DNA of 26,522 bases, from positions 1 to 26,522 of the forward strand of contig CABPZE010000026.1 of the NCBI GenBank assembly GCA_902461815.1, read 5' to 3'. This DNA comes from CAG-390 sp003523225 (GTDB taxonomy: Bacteria > Bacillota > Clostridia > Oscillospirales > CAG-272). A model generated the notes under the pieces. That model had not been told where the DNA came from, did not search any database, and saw only the letters and a program-made list of their open reading frames with translations. How positions within the stretch are numbered: position 1 is the stretch's first letter; each line of letters begins with the position of its first letter. This document shows positions 20,509 to 26,522 of this stretch, piece after piece. A program made the translations under genes and the position numbers.

Positions 20509-21150
20509 ATGAATATAAAGATCGTCTCGGTGCGCGAGGCGGACGGCGGCGGAGCGGTGCTTCTCGGAGTTGAAATATGCGCCGGAGAGGAGAAGTCCGA
20601 GCGGCGGGAGCTGATGCTTACGGCGGCTCAGTACCGTGAGCGCCGCCCGCACCGCGGGGATGAGCTGTCGACTGAGGAATTTGACGAGCTTGAAGTGTTG
20701 TCCGAGACGGCGCAGGCGGCGCGGCGCGGCGCGGGGATACTGTCTTATGGGGCAAATTCGCGCTCCACGCTGAGACGCAAGCTGATATCAAAGGGCTTTT
20801 CGCGCGAAGCGTCGGACGCCGCGGTAGAAATGCTTGACGACGCGGGGCTTATCGACGAAAAAAATGCCGCACGGCGGGAAGCGGAGCGGTGCGCGGCGCA
20901 GTGCCGGGGCAGAAAATACATAAATGCAAGGCTTTTTTCACTCGGATATCGCGGTGAGGCGCTGTCCGAAGCCGAGGAATATCTCGACGGGGTGGATTTT
21001 GCGGAGCTGTGCGCCCGCGTTATCGAACGTCGCTACGGCGGAAGTCTTCCCGCCGAGCCGTCGGAACGCGACCGCGCGGTTGCCGCGCTTATGCGTCGCG
21101 GCTTCAGCTCTGCCGATATCCGCGCGGCAGTGAGAAAAAATAACGGCTGA
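20509..21150 (+). CDS. recX: RecA regulator RecX
   Basis: The product is 213 residues, alpha-helical, with the repeated three-helix RecX units. Marker segments are YGANSRSTLRRKLISKGF (about 80-97), LDDAGLIDEKNAARREAE (about 109-126) and a C-terminal DRAVAALMRRGFSSADIRAAV. RecX binds the groove of RecA filaments and limits their growth and activity. Its position right after recA is the classical arrangement in bacteria. The ribosome site is modest (AAGG close to the ATG), and read-through from recA probably sets its low level. The N-terminal about 60 residues form a beta-rich extension, as in Firmicute RecX. Confidence 0.93.
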   Translation: MNIKIVSVREADGGGAVLLGVEICAGEEKSERRELMLTAAQYRERRPHRGDELSTEEFDELEVLSETAQAARRGAGILSYGANSRSTLRRKLISKGFSREASDAAVEMLDDAGLIDEKNAARREAERCAAQCRGRKYINARLFSLGYRGEALSEAEEYLDGVDFAELCARVIERRYGGSLPAEPSERDRAVAALMRRGFSSADIRAAVRKNNG

Positions 21151-21153
21151 AAC

Positions 21154-21187
21154 GGCGCGAAAGAGTGCTCGCTCTTTTGCGGCGCTT
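21154..21187 (+). terminator. Terminator of recA-recX
   Basis: A 10-bp stem with one G-T pair (21154-21163 with 21170-21179) is followed by GCGCTTTTCT, directly after the recX stop. Confidence 0.6.
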
Positions 21188-21250
21188 TTCTGCCGTTCCG
21201 TGCTTTTAACTAATGCGCGGGAATACACATAGACTGATCGGGGTGACAAG

Positions 21251-21826
21251 ATGGGTGCGGTGACTGTCAGAAGCGCCCGGCTTGAGGATGCCGGGAGAAT
21301 ACTTGAGATATACGAATATTACGTCCTGCATACGGCTATTACCTTTGAGTACGACGTGCCGACTCCGGAGGAGTTCAGAAGCCGTATGCAAAGAACGATG
21401 ATGAGGTATCCGTATCTTGTCGCCGAAAAGGACGGAGTGATAATGGGATACGCGTATGCGGGTGCTTTTGTGGGGCGCGCCGCCTACGACTGGTCGTGTG
21501 AGCTGTCGGTGTATATTTCCCACACTGCGCTCAGGTGCGGGATAGGCAGAATGCTGTATGAAACGCTTGAAGCAGAGCTGAAAAGGATGGGCATTCTTAA
21601 TCTTTACGCCTGCATTGCATACCCCGAAACCGAGGACGAATATCTTAGCCGCAACAGCGCGCAGTTCCATGCGCATCTCGGCTTTTCAAAGGCGGGCGAA
21701 TTTCATAAGTGCGGCTACAAGTTCGGGCGTTGGTACGACATGATATGGATGGAAAAGATAATAGGCGAGCATCTGCCGGAGCAGCCGCCTGTCAGCTCCT
21801 GCCATGCTGAGTGGAAGCACTTATGA
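21251..21826 (+). CDS. GNAT family N-acetyltransferase (PAT-like)
   Basis: The product is 191 residues, with a GGGGTGA ribosome site before the ATG. It has the GNAT fold order: N-terminal VTVRSARLEDAGRILEIY, then AITFEY (typical of phosphinothricin-acetyltransferase-like members), the central VIMGYAYAG strand, YISHTALRCGIGRMLYETL (the acetyl-CoA pyrophosphate loop, R-x-G-I-G), and LGFSKAGEFHKCGYKFGRWYDM near the end. PAT-like enzymes N-acetylate amino acids or analogues such as methionine sulfoximine. A protective or detoxifying role is likely, but the substrate is unknown. It is a single gene between the recX terminator and its own terminator. Confidence 0.92.
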   Translation: MGAVTVRSARLEDAGRILEIYEYYVLHTAITFEYDVPTPEEFRSRMQRTMMRYPYLVAEKDGVIMGYAYAGAFVGRAAYDWSCELSVYISHTALRCGIGRMLYETLEAELKRMGILNLYACIAYPETEDEYLSRNSAQFHAHLGFSKAGEFHKCGYKFGRWYDMIWMEKIIGEHLPEQPPVSSCHAEWKHL

Positions 21827-21870
21827 GCTTTATTATTAACACAGCGGTGCTTTTCTTCTGATAAATATTA

Positions 21871-21915
21871 CGCCACCCCTCGACGTTTCTTGCGGCGAGG
21901 GGTGGCGCGGTTTTC
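21871..21915 (+). terminator. Terminator of the acetyltransferase gene
   Basis: CGCCACCCCTCG (21871-21882) pairs perfectly with CGAGGGGTGGCG (21896-21907), followed by CGGTTTTCT. Confidence 0.85.
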
Positions 21916-22094
21916 TGTGATATTGAAATAACCTGCCGACCATATATATTGGCAAGGCTTTGAGATACCGGGAATTGTTTTTGCGAAAGTCGGTTTTATT
22001 CTTATTGAAAATAATGCGTGGAAATGATTTGCGGAAAAATTCTGCATTCGGTCTGCGCGCGCTTTTACGGCGCGTACAGCCTACCGTGCCGGGG

Positions 22095-23021
22095 TTATTT
22101 CACTCCACCGAAGATCGCTGCGAAAAGCGATTTTACCGAGTTCGGAGTTATTACCATCATAAGAGTTCCGACGACGATTATTGCGAGCCCGACGGCTGCC
22201 TTGCGCGAGAGTCTCTCCTTGAAGACGACGCGCGAAAATCCGATCGACACGAGAATGCTCAGCTTGTCTATCGGCACGACGACGCTTGCGAGTCCGTCCT
22301 GAAGCGCCCGGTAAAAGCAGAGCCACGAAGCTCCGGTGGCAAGACCCGAAAGGCAGATAAAGCCCAGCTCGCGGCGCGGTATAGCCTTTACCGTACCCGC
22401 CTTTCCCGTGACGAGCACGACCGTCCACGCCATAAGCAGCACGACGGCGGTGCGTATTGCGGTTCCGAGGTTGGATTCCACGCCGTCAATTCCCATTTTT
22501 CCGAGTATCGAGGTCAGCGAGGCAAACAGCGCCGACGCGAGTGCCCAGACAAGATAGGAATTTGAGCTCTTTGCTTCCGCGCCGTTGGCTTCCTGCTTCT
22601 TTTTCTCTATCATCATGTATGTGCCCACGGCGATAAGCACCATGGCGACAGCTTTTACAGCGGTCAGCTTTTCGGTATCGGGGAACAGAATGAAAGCCAG
22701 CAGCATTGTCAGCACGGTGCTTGACTTGTCTATCGGCACGACCTTGTTCACGTCCCCGATCGACAGCGCGCGGAAGTAGCAGAGCCACGACCCGCCGGTG
22801 GCGAGTCCGGACAGAATGAGAAACACCCAGCTTTTAACGCTGATATCCGTTATGGTGCTTTGCGAGCCTACGATAAAGACCATTATCCATGCAAAGGCCA
22901 GGACTACACCGGTGCGGATTGCGGTCGCCGTCTCACTCGGAGTCCGTTTGATGCCGCATTTTGCGAGAATTGAGGTCAGCCCCGCGAAAAACGCGGAGGC
23001 GAACGCAAGCAGGATCCACAT
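22095..23021 (-). CDS. EamA/DMT-family transporter
   Basis: The product is 308 residues with ten predicted transmembrane helices in two repeated EamA halves. Each half has LASALFASLTSILGK-like first helices and the SGLATG(G/A)SWL motif (about 70-80 and 230-240), followed by VPIDK. The two halves are visibly homologous, showing the internal duplication of the drug/metabolite transporter superfamily. A Lys/Glu-rich loop separates them. It sits in the cytoplasmic membrane and moves a small metabolite. The operon context (sulfatase, esterase, sugar kinase) suggests sugar-like import or export, which is inferred. The ribosome site AAGGTGAT precedes the ATG. It is the last gene of the operon, 17 bases after the sulfatase. 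Confidence 0.93.
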   Translation of the reverse strand: MWILLAFASAFFAGLTSILAKCGIKRTPSETATAIRTGVVLAFAWIMVFIVGSQSTITDISVKSWVFLILSGLATGGSWLCYFRALSIGDVNKVVPIDKSSTVLTMLLAFILFPDTEKLTAVKAVAMVLIAVGTYMMIEKKKQEANGAEAKSSNSYLVWALASALFASLTSILGKMGIDGVESNLGTAIRTAVVLLMAWTVVLVTGKAGTVKAIPRRELGFICLSGLATGASWLCFYRALQDGLASVVVPIDKLSILVSIGFSRVVFKERLSRKAAVGLAIIVVGTLMMVITPNSVKSLFAAIFGGVK

Positions 23022-23038
23022 TCAGATCACCTTCAATG

Positions 23039-24481
23039 TCAGAATATTTCTTTTTTGTTCGGGCGGCGCAGGTCGATGGTATAGCCTTCGGGTATGCGCG
23101 CCGCTTCTTTTGCAAGGCGGGCGTTGTGATCCATCCTTGAAACGCCGAAATAGTTGACAGCCGCCGACTCTCCGGAGGCGGGGGCGTCGGCTTTTCCTGT
23201 GTCCGCCGCGCGGTAGGCATCGAGCTTTTCTTTGAGATACTTCACGCGCTCCGTTCCGGCAAGCTCCGGGTAGAGGTCGTGAGTTTCGGGGGAACGGTCA
23301 AAGTAATAATACTGCTTGCGCGCTCCGTGGTAGATCAGCTTGTCGGTCTCGCCCGCGACCATGTACACGCCTTTTTCATGGCAGTTATACTGTGAATAGA
23401 CCAGCTCGTGACGGTCCTTCAGTATGTTCACGCCGTCAAATTCGGACGGGTCGTAGGGTACTCCGAAAAGCGAAAGCAGCGTGGGAGCTACGTCCACCAA
23501 AGAAACGGGGTCGGAACGGCGTCCGGGAGCCATTCCGGGTACGCGCAGCATAAAGGGGATGGCGGAGGCGGAGGAAAGCATGGTCCGTTTGCCCATGTTG
23601 CGGTAGTCGCCAAGGCACTCGCCGTGGTCGGAAATGAAAAGGATCACGGTGTCATCGTACATTCCGCGGCGGCGCAGCGCGTCAATTATGCGGGATATCT
23701 GATAGTCCACAAAGGAAACGCAGGCATAATAGAAGTTTTTAAGACGCAAAGCGTCAAGCGGTGAGATACCGAGCCTGTCGGCGTCAAAGGTCTTGTGCAG
23801 CAGCGGCTTCAGCTCTGACGTGTCCTCCGGTATAAACGGAGCGGGCAGCTTGTCTGAGCGGTAGAGCTTGTTCCAGGGCGCGGGCGGGCAGAACGGCGGA
23901 TGCGGATGGATGAAGGAGGACATGAGGAAGGTCGGCTTGTCGGGGTCGCAGTTCTCAATAAATTCTACCGAGCGGTCGCCTATCCACTGCGTGGGGTGCG
24001 CCTCGGCTGGAAGCTGAGATATCTGCGGCACGTAATACATTTCACTGCGCATTCCGTTGTAGTCAAAAACGCCCGGATAATTCTTCTCAATGAAGGCGGT
24101 ATAATCGTCGTCCGGGTGAGAAAGCTCCTCCTGAGTGTCACGACGGGAAAATCCCATCGAGCCGTAACGATCCCAGACGTGGTGCATTTTCCCCACACAG
24201 CAGGAGTTAAAGCCCGCCTTTGTAAGCATTGAATAGAAGCCCTCGCCGCGATAGGAAAGTCCGGGATTGTTGTTGCTGTTTCCGTGTCGGTTGGCGTACT
24301 GACCGGAAAGCAGCGAAAGACGCGCCGGAACGCAGACGGGGGAGGGGGTTATCGCGCGGTCAAAAATAACGGATTCCGCCGCCAGCGCGTCAAGCGTCGG
24401 GGTCTGGACATACTGATTCCCATAAGCACCCAGCGCGTCGGGGCGGAGCTGGTCTGTCATAAGTATCAGCAGATGTTTCAT
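23039..24481 (-). CDS. Cytoplasmic type I sulfatase
   Basis: The product is 480 residues. Metal-site residues sit in TDQLRPDALG (9-18) and SDHGE (284-288). The formylglycine signature CVPARLSLLSG starts at Cys50 (C-x-P-x-R). Further active-site motifs are GKMHH (97-101) and HPHPPF (192-197). It belongs to the alkaline-phosphatase superfamily and would hydrolyse a sulfate ester; phosphonate-monoester hydrolases share the same motif and cannot be excluded. There is no signal peptide, so it works inside the cell on imported substrate. Cys50 must be oxidised to formylglycine by an anaerobic radical-SAM maturase, which is not in this window. The ATG overlaps the stop of the esterase gene (ATGA). 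Confidence 0.92.
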   Translation of the reverse strand: MKHLLILMTDQLRPDALGAYGNQYVQTPTLDALAAESVIFDRAITPSPVCVPARLSLLSGQYANRHGNSNNNPGLSYRGEGFYSMLTKAGFNSCCVGKMHHVWDRYGSMGFSRRDTQEELSHPDDDYTAFIEKNYPGVFDYNGMRSEMYYVPQISQLPAEAHPTQWIGDRSVEFIENCDPDKPTFLMSSFIHPHPPFCPPAPWNKLYRSDKLPAPFIPEDTSELKPLLHKTFDADRLGISPLDALRLKNFYYACVSFVDYQISRIIDALRRRGMYDDTVILFISDHGECLGDYRNMGKRTMLSSASAIPFMLRVPGMAPGRRSDPVSLVDVAPTLLSLFGVPYDPSEFDGVNILKDRHELVYSQYNCHEKGVYMVAGETDKLIYHGARKQYYYFDRSPETHDLYPELAGTERVKYLKEKLDAYRAADTGKADAPASGESAAVNYFGVSRMDHNARLAKEAARIPEGYTIDLRRPNKKEIF

Positions 24482-25257
24482 GTGGTTATATTCCTTTCAT
24501 TTTGATTAAATATGAACTTGAGGAGCTCGGGAAGTGCCGGGATCTTTCCCGCCTCGTCCGGGCGGCACATTCCGCCGTGCGTGACTCCGCAAAGGTCGCA
24601 GAACACGACCGGAGCGTCGTATCCGATGTGGCGCAGGTGTCCGTAAAGCAGATAATTCTGCTCGCGGCGACAGCCCATGTCGCAGTCCGAGGTCAGAATA
24701 AGCAGCGGAGCACCGTGCGGGTGCACATGGTAAAGCGGGGCGGTGCCGTCCACTATTATGCGGCGCGGGTCAAGCCCCTCCGCTTCAAGCACCGTCATAT
24801 GCTTGGTCGGCTGACCGCTGAGAAAGAGGTATCCGGCGAATGCGTCCGGGTCGAGTCCGCGCGAGGCGAGATAGCTGTGGTCAAAGCAGAGCATCATTGA
24901 AAGATACGCGCCCGCCGAATGACCGCCGATAAAGACCCGGCTTCTGTCTATCCGCGGAATGCCGTCAAGACTTGCCATGACAGCCGCCACAGCGTCGGCA
25001 GCGTCATTTATGAAGTCGGGGTACTGTGCCTCCGGGTACAGGCGGTAGTCGGGGCAGGCAACGGCGCAGCCCTCGCGCGCCAGTGCCGCGGGGATATGCT
25101 GTTTGTCCTTCGAGCCTTTTTTAAGGCTTCCGCCGTAAAAATAGATCAACAGCGGCACTTGGGCGTCGGTTTCGGCGTCGGGCAGATAAAGATCATATGC
25201 CCCGCGCAAGGCGCGGTCGGCATACGGAATGTCGCGCACGACCTTTATGTCGTTCAT
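24478..25257 (-). CDS. Alpha/beta hydrolase (esterase/lipase-like)
   Basis: The product is 259 residues. Motifs are IYFYGGSLKKG (oxyanion hole, in place of the usual HGGxW), CPDYRLYPEAQYP (about 68-80), GGHSAGAY with nucleophile Ser114, an acid Asp in TSDCDMG, and His in VTHGG. The DYRL-PEA-P pattern is typical of the carboxylesterases that remove acetyl or feruloyl groups. No signal peptide is visible, so it is cytoplasmic. It overlaps both neighbours by ATGA (25254-25257 and 24478-24481), so translation is coupled with the kinase before it and the sulfatase after it. De-acylation of the same imported compound is the likely role (inferred). Confidence 0.9.
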   Translation of the reverse strand: MNDIKVVRDIPYADRALRGAYDLYLPDAETDAQVPLLIYFYGGSLKKGSKDKQHIPAALAREGCAVACPDYRLYPEAQYPDFINDAADAVAAVMASLDGIPRIDRSRVFIGGHSAGAYLSMMLCFDHSYLASRGLDPDAFAGYLFLSGQPTKHMTVLEAEGLDPRRIIVDGTAPLYHVHPHGAPLLILTSDCDMGCRREQNYLLYGHLRHIGYDAPVVFCDLCGVTHGGMCRPDEAGKIPALPELLKFIFNQNERNITT

Positions 25258-26189
25258 AATGCGATCCCGTATGTCTTTGCAAACTTCTGAAGCTCCTCCT
25301 CGGTCGGCAGAGAGGGCAGCGCTCCCGCGCGTCCGACTGTCATTGCGCCGACAAGGTTGGCGTACTTTCCGGCGTGCTCAATGCTGCCGCTGCGCAGATA
25401 TTCCAGCGTAAGCGCGGAGGTAAAGGCGTCGCCGGCTGCTGTGGTGTCTACGGCTTTGACGTCAAAGGCGGGCAGGCAGAAGTAATATTTTCCGTCATAT
25501 ATGTATGCGCCGCGTCCGCCCAGCTTGATCACATAGTAGTGCGCGTCCACCATGCGTGAGAGCGCCGTTGCGGCACGCAGGCAGGCGTCGGGATTCGAGG
25601 GAGATATTCCGGTGTATGCCTCGGTCTCCGTTTCGTTGGGCGAGAAGACCTCAAGGCGGGGCAGCTTGTCAAAGGGAAAGTCGGGCAGCGCAGGTCCTGC
25701 GTCAATAAAGATGGGAATATCGTGCGCCGCGGCATAGTTTGCGGCATAGATTATTGCGTCGGGTGAGATCTCAAGCTGCATGAAAAGCGCGTCCGGGCGG
25801 CAAAGCATGGCGCTTTCAACATCGTCGCCGCAGATGGCGCTGTTGGCGCCCGGGAAGACGATGATGCGGTTCTGACCTGAAGGCTCGACCATTATCGAGG
25901 CAAGACCGGTTGCGTTTTCCGGGTCGGTCACTATAAAGCGGCAGTCGATACCCTCGTGGGAGTAGATGCGGCGCAGCTCGGCGCCGTTGCGGTCGTTGCC
26001 GAGACGTGTGCAGAAGACGGAATCGCCTCCGAGTCTTTGTATTGCCACCGCGGCGTTGGCGCCCTTGCCGCCGGGTACAAAGCGGAACGAGCCGTTGTCG
26101 AGCAGCGTTTGACCTGCATCGGGAACGCGGGATACGTTCATTACAAAGTCCATATTGGCGCTGCTTACGGTGAGGATCCTTTTTTTCAT
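25254..26189 (-). CDS. Ribokinase-like PfkB-family carbohydrate kinase
   Basis: The product is 311 residues. PfkB signature 1 is VPGGKGANAAVAIQRLGG (38-55), where the GGKGAN loop binds the sugar. Signature 2 is DTTAAGDAFTSAL (248-260) with catalytic Asp254. FSPNETE (182-188) is the NxxE motif for Mg/phosphate binding. Overall it is closest to ribokinase in pattern, although the true sugar or nucleoside cannot be decided. It transfers phosphate from ATP to the hydroxymethyl group of a pentose, hexose or nucleoside. It is the first gene of a four-gene operon, with GGAAAGG upstream of the ATG and a consensus promoter 110-140 bases away. Confidence 0.93.
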   Translation of the reverse strand: MKKRILTVSSANMDFVMNVSRVPDAGQTLLDNGSFRFVPGGKGANAAVAIQRLGGDSVFCTRLGNDRNGAELRRIYSHEGIDCRFIVTDPENATGLASIMVEPSGQNRIIVFPGANSAICGDDVESAMLCRPDALFMQLEISPDAIIYAANYAAAHDIPIFIDAGPALPDFPFDKLPRLEVFSPNETETEAYTGISPSNPDACLRAATALSRMVDAHYYVIKLGGRGAYIYDGKYYFCLPAFDVKAVDTTAAGDAFTSALTLEYLRSGSIEHAGKYANLVGAMTVGRAGALPSLPTEEELQKFAKTYGIAL

Positions 26190-26254
26190 CGTTTTAAGAC
26201 CTTTCCTGATTTTCGGATGTTTTTTATCTGCTTGCGTGTCGAGGTATGAAGAAA

Positions 26255-26267
26255 TGCATTAAATGCA
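26255..26267. promoter_or_regulatory. Possible operator of the kinase operon
   Basis: TGCATT-A-AATGCA is a perfect 6-bp dyad with a one-base spacer, about 30-40 bases downstream of the predicted transcription start of the kinase operon. Its position suits a roadblock-type repressor site. No regulator gene is present in the window. Confidence 0.35.
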
Positions 26268-26301
26268 GCCCCACGACAAGCGAAAAAATATTTACTACTA
26301 T

Positions 26302-26330
26302 ATTATAACGCGCAAAACGGCAAAAATCAA
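26302..26330 (-). promoter_or_regulatory. Promoter of the kinase-esterase-sulfatase-transporter operon
   Basis: On the minus strand TTGATT (26325-26330), 17 bases, TATAAT (26302-26307). The leader to the kinase ATG is about 105 bases and contains the dyad at 26255-26267. Confidence 0.8.
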
Positions 26331-26441
26331 TAGGCGCACCGCAATCAAGGCAGATTTCGCCGGCGTAATGCGGTTTTGAGGCGTGGAATCAGTCGCGCAA
26401 AAGAAAAAATAAAAAAATCGAAAAAAATTTCAAAAAAGGGG

Positions 26442-26522
26442 TTGACAAAGAGAGAAGAACGCGGTATAATAATCGAGCTGTCCGCGAGAGCGGGAAGCGA
26501 GGTCATTGAAAATTGAACAACG
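26442..26522 (+). promoter_or_regulatory. Strong promoter and probable rRNA operon leader
   Basis: TTGACA (26442-26447), 17 bases, TATAAT (26465-26470), a perfect consensus, preceded by A-tracts (26404-26437) that could act as an UP element. The leader then reads GAGGTCATTGAAAATTGAAC, which resembles the conserved antitermination/processing leader ahead of clostridial 16S rRNA (from memory). The rRNA itself is outside the window. Confidence 0.65.

Noticed and set aside
1..26522. tRNA genes
   Set aside because: I looked for CCA-ended cloverleaf patterns and GGTTCGAATCC-type T-loops on both strands and saw none. This was by eye, so a scan with tRNAscan-SE would be decisive.

Overview
The window looks like a chromosomal segment of a low-to-mid-GC anaerobic Firmicute, most likely an uncultured gut-type clostridium (class Clostridia). 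This rests on several signs. Strong AGGAGG-type ribosome sites and consensus sigma-A promoters (TTGxxx-17-TATAAT, often with an extended TGn) precede most operons. There is a CIRCE-like HrcA operator, a PPi-type phosphofructokinase, an SDR-DUF4886 operon, a CD1247-like protein, and an rRNA-type promoter at the right edge. The species cannot be named from the sequence alone.

Left part (1-5200). An intergenic stretch with three related palindromic repeats is followed by a minus-strand operon (sugar-phosphate isomerase/epimerase-like TIM barrel, a lipoprotein with a probable beta-propeller, a Gfo/Idh/MocA oxidoreductase). This reads as a sugar or glycoside oxidation/isomerisation module. Next is a membrane-anchored D,D-carboxypeptidase of the VanY type (minus).

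Centre-left (5290-12440). A tightly overlapping plus-strand operon carries two DHH phosphoesterase paralogues and surE. It is followed by an Hsp20 gene behind a CIRCE-like operator, then efp with an extremely Asp/Cys-rich protein, then a DtxR-type metalloregulator. A convergent flavin-reductase-like gene, an alpha/beta hydrolase and a 53-residue GTG-started membrane protein follow.

Middle (12440-14250). This 1.8-kb stretch has no intact gene. It holds degenerate ORF fragments and an island of palindromic repeats: two inverted arms flanking about 2.3 tandem copies of a 222-bp unit. The hairpin stems of these repeats differ in sequence but stay perfectly paired.

Centre-right (14050-21920). A PPi-PFK / DUF4886 / SDR operon is followed by an AT-rich patch (about 17150-19260). 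That patch holds a lipoprotein, a cryptic 3' ORF remnant and a chimeric ORF that joins the start of a PadR regulator to the tail of an unrelated, probably secreted protein. Then come recA-recX and a GNAT acetyltransferase.

Right part (22095-26522). A minus-strand operon with three translationally tight junctions encodes a ribokinase-like PfkB kinase, an esterase, a cytoplasmic sulfatase and an EamA transporter. It looks like an uptake-and-processing pathway for a small sulfated or acylated sugar-like compound. The window ends inside the leader of what looks like an rRNA operon. No tRNA, CRISPR, transposase or complete phage gene was seen.
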